From Bacteroidota bacterium (lineage in GTDB: Bacteria; Bacteroidota; Bacteroidia; Cytophagales; Cyclobacteriaceae), in the NCBI GenBank assembly GCA_023417065.1, contig JAEZGH010000134.1:1-64000 (forward strand): 64,000 bases of DNA, written 5' to 3'. Position numbers and translations under genes: made by a program. The notes under the pieces are model-generated. The model ran no database searches. It was not told the DNA's origin and saw nothing but the letters and a program-made list of their open reading frames with translations. Of the stretch, positions 58,066 to 64,000 are shown piece by piece. Within the stretch, counting starts at the first letter, position 1, and the number at the start of each line of letters is the position of its first letter.

Positions 58066-59208
58066 TTACTCGGAGTGGTTTGAAAGGTTAGCAAATACTG
58101 CCTTGGAGGAAATCTCTTCTACTGCTATCGACTCGCCGTCCTTTACACGCTGGACGCCTTCATACAGTATGCGGTCGCTGGTCTTTAGGCCGGATTCCAG
58201 GATATAGAAATGTGGAATCCGAAGTCGTGGATGAATTTCTGTCTGCCGTGCTATATTGTTTTCGTCGACGCGGAATACATAGATTTTGTCCTGAATCTCA
58301 AATGTCGACTTCTGCGGTATTACCAGCACATCATCGAGATGTTTTTGGATAAGTACCTTTCCGCTGGCGCCGTGCCTTAGTAATAAGTCGGGATTGGCGA
58401 ATTGTGCCCTGAACGCAATGTTGCCTGTACTTCTGTCGATCTGACCTTCGGCGGCCTCGACAGTTCCCGTATACGGATGTAAGTCGCCATTAACCAGCTC
58501 GAGGCGTGCAGTACGTTTTTCGCCTGATTGTTTCGACTTCAGGTATTCTATGTATTCTCCTTCCGGCAGATTGAAGTATGCGATCACTTCGTGGGCGTCG
58601 GACAGGAATGTCAGAATTTCTCCATCAGAAACAAGAGAGCCGGCTTTCTTGGGAATACGATCTACTATACCATCGAATGGAGCGCGGATTTCTGTAAAGG
58701 AAAGTCTGAGCTTTGCCGATGATTCGTAGGCTTTCGCCTCCTCGATTTTTGCGTGTAACGCATCCAGTCTGGATTGTGCAATTTCCAGCTCCATTTTGGA
58801 AACGACGTTGTTTTCAACAAGCTTGGCTGTACTTCGCAGGTCTACTTCCGCTGCCTTGGCTTCGGCGATGGTATTTTTCAGCGCGGCGCTTGCCTTATAC
58901 AGCTCTTCTTTGAATTCTTGCGAGCTCAGGCTGAAGAGAAGCTGACCTTTTTTCACCTGCTGGCCTTCCTGGATGTGGACTTTTTCAATGTATGCATCCA
59001 CGCGGGACCGGATTTCAGCATGTTGAACCGCCTGGATTTCGGCTATGTAAGATGTCGTATAAGATGTATCTTTTAACAGCGGTGTTGATACCTGGAATAC
59101 ATCAACTGTAGGGTTGTTGCTATCGGTCTTTGAACAAGAGCTCAGGATTGCTCCCAAAACAAGAACAGACAGCATACGCGTTAGGTACGCATTAGAAATG
59201 AGTGTCAT
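58066..59208 (-). CDS. RND efflux periplasmic adaptor lipoprotein
   Basis: A 380-residue membrane-fusion protein that links the permease to the outer-membrane channel. Lipobox LGAILSSC (Cys25) for lipid anchoring. Barrel-sandwich/lipoyl part: ADIQAVQHAEIRSRVDAYIEKVHIQEGQQVKKGQLLFSL-like, helical hairpin (LYKASAALKNTIAEAKAAEVDLRSTAKLVENNVVSKMELEIAQSRL), then FTEIRAPFDGIVDRIPKKAGSLVSDGEILTFLSD and the beta-barrel domain. It starts the operon; a small exported protein gene lies 58 bp upstream on the same strand. Confidence 0.93.
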   Translation of the reverse strand: MTLISNAYLTRMLSVLVLGAILSSCSKTDSNNPTVDVFQVSTPLLKDTSYTTSYIAEIQAVQHAEIRSRVDAYIEKVHIQEGQQVKKGQLLFSLSSQEFKEELYKASAALKNTIAEAKAAEVDLRSTAKLVENNVVSKMELEIAQSRLDALHAKIEEAKAYESSAKLRLSFTEIRAPFDGIVDRIPKKAGSLVSDGEILTFLSDAHEVIAYFNLPEGEYIEYLKSKQSGEKRTARLELVNGDLHPYTGTVEAAEGQIDRSTGNIAFRAQFANPDLLLRHGASGKVLIQKHLDDVLVIPQKSTFEIQDKIYVFRVDENNIARQTEIHPRLRIPHFYILESGLKTSDRILYEGVQRVKDGESIAVEEISSKAVFANLSNHSE

Positions 59209-59266
59209 TGCTTTACGTTAATAAAGAATTAAAAGAAACTACAAAAGGGCGGATGGCTGGTATACG

Positions 59267-59644
59267 TCAGCCTTTTGGAGGCGGAACGAAAATTCCGAGG
59301 AATGGCGAAATATGACGATTGTCACCTGCCTTTGACCACTTGTGGTCAAGTATAAAGTCTGCTGGATGTGTGATAGCAACGGATGACCGTGGGGAGCAGA
59401 AGAATTGAAACGAGTCGGCATGATCTGCGCCATCCGTGTCGTTTTCATCGAAATCCTCAAAAAATGCTTCGAGTCCGAAAACCTCTGCAACCAGTTCGGA
59501 GATACTTTCAATTTCATTGAAAGAGATATCTTCAGGAACGAACTCCGGGTCCTGCGGATCAATGCTATAATTGAGCAGGTGGAGAGCGAGGATACAGCAA
59601 AGTATCCGGCAAAATGCGCGATATCGTGCACCGAAAAGAGTCAT
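59267..59644 (-). CDS. Small acidic exported protein upstream of the efflux operon
   Basis: A 125-residue protein with a hydrophobic N-terminus (YRAFCRILCCILALHLLNYSI) that could be a signal peptide, followed by an acidic region (DPQDPEFVPEDISFNEIESISELVAEVFGLEAFFEDFDENDTDGADH) and a C-terminal HKWSKAGDNRHISPFLGIFVPPPKG tail. Similar short acidic proteins with an EDISFNEIESISELV-like core are found in Bacteroidota, to my memory without a known role. The overlapping frame at 59239-59631 is not coding-like. It may be co-transcribed with the efflux genes. Confidence 0.62.
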   Translation of the reverse strand: MTLFGARYRAFCRILCCILALHLLNYSIDPQDPEFVPEDISFNEIESISELVAEVFGLEAFFEDFDENDTDGADHADSFQFFCSPRSSVAITHPADFILDHKWSKAGDNRHISPFLGIFVPPPKG

Positions 59645-59850
59645 ACAAACCTTAAAAATACAAATCTTTCACCAGTCCGAGTAGGCCGTTGGTGGAAAAG
59701 TTAGTTGCCGTGAAGTGTATTTAGATGTCTTTGACTAAAGCAAACGTTTTCGCTAAGCATGCATAATGCTTTATAGTTATTCTGAGACAAGAAAATGTTG
59801 ATGAGAATAGCGATGGCAATCTTGAACGTGCGAGTCGACAGGAATAACTG

Positions 59851-60585
59851 CTAAGTCGTAAGCCTATCTGGATACTTTTCTGCCTCCCATGTCACAACGC
59901 CCACACCAGGTGAATAATGCGTTATCTGCGGCGAATTGTCTAGCAGTTGTTGAAATCGGGGATAGGTTATGTCGACTTGACTTAGATGAAGTTTGTGCAC
60001 TGCCCATTCGTCGTGGTGCACGTCAAAGTCAAGCATCGCATTTTCCGCCTCCTGGTAAAGTGCATACCGCTCTGTCAGCCACGTGTCAACCGCTGCTTTT
60101 TGCCGAATGCGGTCTCCGACGTTGTAGTGAATGGTGAGTCTGTCGCCACTACCTGGGTTCTCGCTTTGGTAAACGCAATCATGCCTTTTCATTTTCGCGT
60201 ATCGGTAGGGCAGTCGTGACACTAGTCTGGAAACCATCGACGAAGTTTTCTTACTTGCTTCAATACTAAGGAAGTAGACTCCGGACTTGTTGTTCTTCGT
60301 TACGTATGTTCGGATATTTATTTCATGAAAATCGGATATTGGCGGAAACGGAGGTAAATACCTGGGTCTAATATTGTTCATTGTAAACGCCACAACGGAG
60401 ACCCACGGTTTCCCAGAGAACAAATCAATCTCAAGATCCGAGGGGACGAATTCTCTTAATTTCGTTTCCTCTACCGCCCAATGAAGGAACAATGCGTCAT
60501 TCCACTCCTGATAATATTTCCAGGGACGTTTGGGAAACGCTGATGAGCGATGGGCCGTTCTTGCTAGAATCTCCTGAGGTTGCAT
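59851..60585 (-). CDS. DUF2071 (YqjF-like) protein
   Basis: A 244-residue DUF2071 protein, recognised by WNDALFLHWAVEETKLREFVPSDLEIDLFSGKPWVSVVAFTMNNIRPRYLPPFPPISDFHEINIRTYV and YFLSIEASKKTSSMVSRLVSRLPYRYAKMK. The function of DUF2071 proteins is unknown; they are related to the acetoacetate-decarboxylase-like fold. The gene stands alone between the efflux operon and a gene fragment. Confidence 0.85.
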   Translation of the reverse strand: MQPQEILARTAHRSSAFPKRPWKYYQEWNDALFLHWAVEETKLREFVPSDLEIDLFSGKPWVSVVAFTMNNIRPRYLPPFPPISDFHEINIRTYVTKNNKSGVYFLSIEASKKTSSMVSRLVSRLPYRYAKMKRHDCVYQSENPGSGDRLTIHYNVGDRIRQKAAVDTWLTERYALYQEAENAMLDFDVHHDEWAVHKLHLSQVDITYPRFQQLLDNSPQITHYSPGVGVVTWEAEKYPDRLTT

Positions 60586-61039
60586 TGAACAAACAAGCTA
60601 ACGAATTTTTTGACAATCCTGGATTTCGCAAAGTGAATGAGTTATTACGGATGTTTCTTGTCGTCTAGTCTCTTTTCATAGGATGCTTCTCATAGAATGC
60701 TTCGTTGTTGTTTGGAACAGATTTACCCGAGTAAATCCCGTAGTTGAAAATTGCAGATTCGTTTTGTGTCTGAAATCGGATAATTACCATGTGGTCTTGC
60801 AGACGTAAGTTTTCGGAAAAGGCAATAGGCTGATTTGGCCGTTCCGAACTAAAGAAACCCGTAGCAGTTACGTTGCGCGATAAAATGCACGTAATATCGG
60901 ATGCCTACTTCACTAAATCTGCGGCGTAAGAACTTTATAGCCATCCCAGAGAATCGAAGCATACATAGGCGCAGAGGCCATATCAGACGGGTTTAACAGG
61001 TTATTGGTAAATTATTAGACCGATAAACCCAGGACAAGC
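60586..61039. other. Intergenic region with a decayed coding fragment
   Basis: No intact gene of normal length is present. The stretch holds the open minus-strand frame at 60665-60904 that looks like the end of a protein. A 22-codon minus-strand frame at about 60912-60980 starts MASAPMYASILWDGYK and ends in a stop; it could be another piece of the same broken gene in a different frame. The rest is unremarkable AT-rich spacer. Confidence 0.5.
60665..60904 (-). pseudogene. Probable 5'-truncated gene fragment
   Basis: An open frame of 79 codons without a suitable start: it opens after an in-frame stop (60905-60907) and reads SDITCILSRNVTATGFFSSE, then RPNQPIAFSENLRLQDHMVI, then IRFQTQNESAIFNYGIYSGK, ending FYEKHPMKRD. 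The composition is protein-like, with no low-complexity bias and no sense of being a shadow frame of a neighbour. An internal ATG would yield only 41 residues. I do not recognise the family. The best reading is a remnant of a lost gene. Confidence 0.4.
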
Positions 61040-61402
61040 ATGGAAACCCTAATGATCAAAGGCAATGAGGAAATACCCTCTGTGCTGCTGGACAAACAAA
61101 ACGGAATCTTCGAAATTGCAGGAAGGTCGTTGCCGGAAAATTCGGCAGACTTCTATCTTCCGATTTTGGCATGGATTCAGGAATACAGCAAGGACCCGAA
61201 TGTGCGAACGGATTTTATGTTCAAGCTTGACTACTTCAATACATCTTCGTGTAAAATGATCCAGGGGATACTGAGTGAACTTGAGCGCATCAAAGGGACC
61301 ACCGTCATCTGGTACTTCCTTGAAGACGACGAAATAATGGAAGAAACCGGCCATGAATTCGCTGAGATTGTTCCCGTTCCATTTGAATTCAAACCCTACT
61401 AG
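61040..61402 (+). CDS. SiaC-family (DUF1987) regulatory phosphoprotein
   Basis: A 120-residue member of the SiaC/DUF1987 family, which in Pseudomonas is switched by phosphorylation to control the diguanylate cyclase SiaD. The core is SVLLDKQNGIFEIAGRSLPENSADFYLPILAWI, then FKLDYFNTSSCKMI, with the phospho-acceptor threonine at position 68, the same number as in P. aeruginosa SiaC. Here no SiaA, SiaB or SiaD gene is adjacent, so the partner kinase/phosphatase and target must be elsewhere. The gene is followed by rhaM after 72 bp. Confidence 0.85.
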   Translation: METLMIKGNEEIPSVLLDKQNGIFEIAGRSLPENSADFYLPILAWIQEYSKDPNVRTDFMFKLDYFNTSSCKMIQGILSELERIKGTTVIWYFLEDDEIMEETGHEFAEIVPVPFEFKPY

Positions 61403-61474
61403 GTCTTTTCTGTCTCTCCGGAATTGTTGATTACAGGAGCAGGTTGTATTTTCCTTGCGATTATTTTCCGCGTT

Positions 61475-61816
61475 ATGAATACAACCATGCATTGTTTTGT
61501 TCTGGATTTGAAAGACGACCCAGTCCTGATCCGTGAATATGAGATTCTACATCAGAAAATCTGGCCCGAGATTGCTCAGAGTATTCATGATAGCGGCATC
61601 GATAAAATGGAAATCTTCCGGGCGGGAAACCGTCTTGTGATGCTTATGCATGTTAACGAAAGGTTTTCGTTTGACGCAAAGGCGGCGGCAGATGCAGCCA
61701 ATCCTAAGGTTCAGGAGTGGGAGCGGTTGATGTGGAAATACCAGCAGGCGTTGCCATTTGCTGCACCGGGCCAGAAGTGGGTTTCTGCCTCGAGGATATT
61801 TGAGATCAGTCGATAG
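61475..61816 (+). CDS. rhaM: L-rhamnose mutarotase
   Basis: A 113-residue ferredoxin-fold protein interconverting alpha- and beta-L-rhamnose. Family features: HCFVLDLKDDPVLIREYEILHQKIWPEIAQSIHDSGI, MEIFRAGNRLVMLMHV, AANPKVQEWERLMWKYQQALP and the C-terminal KWVSASRIFEI. The ATG at 61475 starts right at the family N-terminus; an upstream in-frame ATG is ignored. Its end overlaps the convergent acyl-CoA-dehydrogenase-like gene by 11 bp. No rhamnose isomerase, kinase or aldolase gene is present, so it may serve a mixed-sugar pathway. Confidence 0.9.
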   Translation: MNTTMHCFVLDLKDDPVLIREYEILHQKIWPEIAQSIHDSGIDKMEIFRAGNRLVMLMHVNERFSFDAKAAADAANPKVQEWERLMWKYQQALPFAAPGQKWVSASRIFEISR

Positions 61817-62939
61817 CCTTTCCGTTACCGATATCCTCTCCGCCGCGGGTGCTAAACAAAGTATGCTGACTAGCGGTAAAGATGTTCCGGAATACTCGGT
61901 TTGCCTCATTATTCGGGTCAGCACCACGTAGGCCGAGCAGAGGGTATACTTTCGCTACCAGCTTCAACGAATTCTGGTACAGACGAAAGCTCAGATCGCT
62001 CACAATTCTTAGGACATCATCAGGGATATTTTCACCACGCGAGCAATACGACCAGGACGTCTCAATGTTTTCATAGAATTGTGTCCGAAGGTGGTTCATA
62101 GATGTATTTGCCTGATGCAGCAACGCCCCGGGGTTGTATTGGAAACTACGGTTTGTACTGCGGTCGCAGGCAATCCTGCACAGATCAAGAAACTGGAGCG
62201 CCATTCCGGAGAAATTGACCGCCAGAGTTGCTTCCGCGAGTTGAAGAAACGGGTAGCGATATACAGGATCCGATAAGTTGGTCCTGGCGTCGTTGATTTG
62301 AAACTGGCGGTCTTTGGTAACATGAAGTTTGTCAACTGAAAACCCATGACTACCCGTTGCGATCATGCCCATGGTACGCCAGTTCTTTAGAAGCGTGACT
62401 TCATCGCGGAGAAATACAAAAGACCGTACTATCGGTTTGTTCGAGTTATCGACGACAGGCTTATCATCCTGTGTGAGAATACAATTAGCCGTGAAGGCGG
62501 TCGCGTGGATTGCACCGCTGGCGTATTTCCATTCGCCGGAGATAAGGAAACCGCCTTCAAGAATTTCTGCTGTTCCTGTCGCGGCTCCACTTCCCGCAAG
62601 GCAGACTTTTGGGTCGGAAAAAAGTTTCGCTGACAGATCTTTATCCAGAAATCCGGCAAACCATCCAGCACCACTGCACAGCGTCACTACCCATGCGGTA
62701 CTACCGTCGGCCCATGCAAGTGCTTCCTCGCGACGCAGTATTCCGGGGAGTGTCAAACCTGATCCATTTAAACCTATTGGTACGAACATTTTAAACCAGT
62801 TGTGTTCGTAGATAATTTCCAGCTGTCGTGGATGAAGTTGCTGCATTGCTTCGGCAGCTGGAGCCAGTGAACGAAGTTCCGACAATATTCTTTCAGGCAG
62901 GTAGTGCGAGGGGTGCATCGTCGTGAGGGTATTAGTCAT
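61806..62939 (-). CDS. Acyl-CoA dehydrogenase-like flavoprotein
   Basis: A 377-residue protein of the acyl-CoA dehydrogenase / group D flavin monooxygenase fold. N-terminal helical part (PAAEAMQQLHPRQLEIIYEHNWFKMFVPIGLNGSGLTLPGILRREEALAWADGSTAWVVTLCSGAGW), middle beta domain (GGFLISGEWKYASGAIHATAFTANCI, SFVFLRDEVTLLKNWRTMGMIATGSHGF) and C-terminal helices with the flavin-contact stretch around GEDIGNGKAID. The active-site Glu of true dehydrogenases is not obvious. It overlaps the end of the pnuT-like gene by 8 bp, so it is transcribed under the thiamine riboswitch. Confidence 0.8.
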   Translation of the reverse strand: MTNTLTTMHPSHYLPERILSELRSLAPAAEAMQQLHPRQLEIIYEHNWFKMFVPIGLNGSGLTLPGILRREEALAWADGSTAWVVTLCSGAGWFAGFLDKDLSAKLFSDPKVCLAGSGAATGTAEILEGGFLISGEWKYASGAIHATAFTANCILTQDDKPVVDNSNKPIVRSFVFLRDEVTLLKNWRTMGMIATGSHGFSVDKLHVTKDRQFQINDARTNLSDPVYRYPFLQLAEATLAVNFSGMALQFLDLCRIACDRSTNRSFQYNPGALLHQANTSMNHLRTQFYENIETSWSYCSRGENIPDDVLRIVSDLSFRLYQNSLKLVAKVYPLLGLRGADPNNEANRVFRNIFTASQHTLFSTRGGEDIGNGKAID

Positions 62940-63558
62940 GGGCGGAAGCTTCACGTTCAGTCTTGAATTTGCGAATCCAGTCGATATAGCCAATGCATGC
63001 TACAATGAAGAGAAATATTGTCAGCGCACCAAAAAGGGGAAGGTCTTTGTGGAAGAGAAGGGGAATAGCAAACGCGTTGGAGATGTTAAGCAGGATCCAG
63101 TTCTCAATTTTCCTTCGCGCCAGCAGCCACATACCCGCCCAGGCGGTGGAGCTAACCCATGCATCCCATGCGGGTACCGTGGATGGTGTGAAGGCTACCA
63201 GGATAAAATAAAGGAGAAGCCCTCCGCCGAACACGATCGCCGAAGTGATAAACCATTCTGATTGCGTTGTATGACTTATTTTTACCGGTGGTAACTCCTT
63301 CTTGCGCGACCAGTACCACCATCCGTAGATACTCATCACGAGATAGTAGAGGTTGAGCAAGGATTCGGCGTATAGACCAGACGTAAACAGACTGTATATG
63401 GAAAGCGTAACGGAGACAATTCCAAAGGGATACAGCAGGATGTTGTTTGCCCTTGCCAGCAGAACCTGGACAATGCCCGTGACAAGGACGATCACTTGGA
63501 TCGCGTCGATATTTGCAAGCTGCTCTTTGAGCAGGATATACAGTGAGTCAGCGTTCAT
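62932..63558 (-). CDS. pnuT: PnuC/PnuT-family vitamin transporter (thiamine)
   Basis: A 208-residue seven-helix facilitator of the PnuC family. PnuT members carry thiamine, whereas PnuC carries nicotinamide riboside. Hydrophobic helices include QVIVLVTGIVQVLLARANNILLYPFGIVSVTLSIYSLF, LNLYYLVMSIYGWWYWSRKK, and WAGMWLLARRKIENWILLNISNAFAIPLLF. The Trp/Asn-rich WYWSRKK and NWILLNI motifs are conserved. I place the start at the ATG at 63558, not at upstream ATGs inside the riboswitch. A TPP riboswitch upstream makes thiamine the most likely substrate. Confidence 0.85.
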   Translation of the reverse strand: MNADSLYILLKEQLANIDAIQVIVLVTGIVQVLLARANNILLYPFGIVSVTLSIYSLFTSGLYAESLLNLYYLVMSIYGWWYWSRKKELPPVKISHTTQSEWFITSAIVFGGGLLLYFILVAFTPSTVPAWDAWVSSTAWAGMWLLARRKIENWILLNISNAFAIPLLFHKDLPLFGALTIFLFIVACIGYIDWIRKFKTEREASAHD

Positions 63559-63617
63559 GGCACAAATGGTGTACCTTGCCGGCCGGGTGAGAGCATTTGT
63601 TGAGTGAAGTGAAATTC

Positions 63618-63722
63618 TCGTCCCTACGCTGGTATTACCCAGATCAGGTGCATGGAATTTTTTTCCATCGGGTATAATCTCAGCCTTTTTATCAGTCGGT
63701 AATATCCGACAAGGCACCCCTT
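63618..63722 (-). ncRNA. Thiamine pyrophosphate (THI-box) riboswitch
   Basis: Read on the minus strand: GGGGTGCC at the 5' end, a P3-type stem-loop arm, GGCTGAGAT, ACCC, an internal hairpin, ACCTGATCTGGGTAAT and ACCAGCGTAGGGA at the 3' end. These are the hallmarks of the TPP aptamer, with the pyrimidine-binding GCUGAGA and the P4/P5 core. It lies 60 nt upstream of the pnuT ATG, and a promoter is just upstream. No clear terminator follows, so control of translation is a likely mode. Confidence 0.95.
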
Positions 63723-63734
63723 GAGCAAGTGCAG

Positions 63735-63764
63735 CAAAGGTATAAAATTTTCGTCAATGTCAAA
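63735..63764 (-). promoter_or_regulatory. Promoter of the thiamine-transport operon
   Basis: On the minus strand TTTG (63764-63761), 18 bp, TACCTTTG (63742-63735). The -7 is perfect and the spacing is one base short of 19. Transcription would start near 63728, a few bases before the riboswitch. Confidence 0.6.
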
Positions 63765-64000
63765 TTTGTCGTGTTTTACCGACAGGAGTTAGCGATCAGG
63801 GATGAAGCAAATGCAGCGGATCGAATTTCTTTCAGGCAAATTAAGTCAGTGCATCTGCTTTTCACAGTTTTGGAAAATCAAAGAAATGCGAAACGGAATT
63901 TGGTGTGACGTTGTATCCAAAAGATATCTTATCGAACTTCAAATACAGCTGGCTTTAATAGGGTTACCTCCCCATATCCGAGGGAATTAAAGCCGTTGAA
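63765..64000. other. Window-end spacer, no supported gene
   Basis: Nothing convincing is visible. A 62-codon plus-strand frame at 63802-63990 (start MKQMQRIEFLSGK) has no family resemblance and I do not call it. The stretch continues beyond the window. Confidence 0.4.

Noticed and set aside
63802..63990. Possible 62-residue protein at the window end
   Set aside because: No family resemblance, odd composition and no promoter; too weak to call.

Overview
The window looks like a piece of chromosome from a Bacteroidota bacterium, most likely of the order Cytophagales. The evidence is a type B type IX secretion (gliding-type) C-terminal sorting domain, the YceD(DUF177)-rpmF-fabH-efp-accB-accC neighbourhood, DUF4290 next to murA, a Bacteroidota-type ECF sigma factor, and promoters that fit the Bacteroidota consensus TTTG-N19-TAnnTTTG. 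Coding density is high. I see no insertion sequence, prophage, CRISPR array or plasmid gene. The assignment below order level is an impression, not a measurement.

Layout. 0.2-6.7 kb: PspC-like protein, a glycosyltransferase, the nucleoid protein YbaB, a T9SS-secreted fibronectin-type protein, histidine ammonia-lyase and HisS. 6.7-10.2 kb: a 50-residue basic protein with its own promoter and terminator, an NfeD/flotillin pair and exonuclease III. 10.3-15.7 kb: murA, DUF4290, a UvrD-type helicase and DUF3109. 15.7-16.2 kb: a palindrome-dense intergenic stretch. 16.2-24.4 kb: a DprE1-like oxidase, the fatty-acid/ribosome cluster (accC, accB, efp, fabH, rpmF, yceD), TerB-like protein and pdxA. 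24.5-33.9 kb: rsmA, mgtE, a 2-hydroxyacid dehydrogenase, a pentapeptide-repeat protein, greA, a HIT protein, pgk, pfk, Sua5-type TsaC and a NUDIX enzyme.

34.0-45.9 kb is a sugar-catabolic island. The first half (two Gfo/Idh/MocA oxidoreductases, a tandem DUF1080 protein and a DUF6807/PmoA protein) resembles the 3-keto-glycoside pathway of other Bacteroidota. The second half is a complete route from D-glucuronate to pyruvate plus glyceraldehyde-3-phosphate: UxaC isomerase, an SDR acting as fructuronate reductase, UxuA, a KDG kinase and KDPG aldolase. A LacI regulator and an ECF sigma factor without an adjacent anti-sigma gene sit divergently between the halves.

46.0-64.0 kb: PRC-barrel protein, TonB, AsnS, sigma-54, a PAP2-like membrane protein, a PaaG-like enzyme, an outer-membrane barrel, tRNA-Arg(ACG), a tripartite RND efflux operon, DUF2071, SiaC-like and rhamnose-mutarotase genes, and a thiamine-pyrophosphate riboswitch controlling a PnuC/PnuT transporter and an overlapping acyl-CoA-dehydrogenase-like gene.

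The most unusual structure is downstream of tRNA-Arg(ACG) at 53.06-53.46 kb. The tRNA 3' tail plus its intrinsic terminator is tandemly repeated three times with an exact 133-bp period for the first two steps, and each unit also carries an inverted copy of the tRNA tail. Other points worth a second look are a promoter placed directly in front of a terminator in the greA leader, the nested 87-bp palindrome at 15.93 kb, an Asp-type MurA, an EF-P with Asn at the modification site, and the orphan ECF sigma factor heading the uronate operon.
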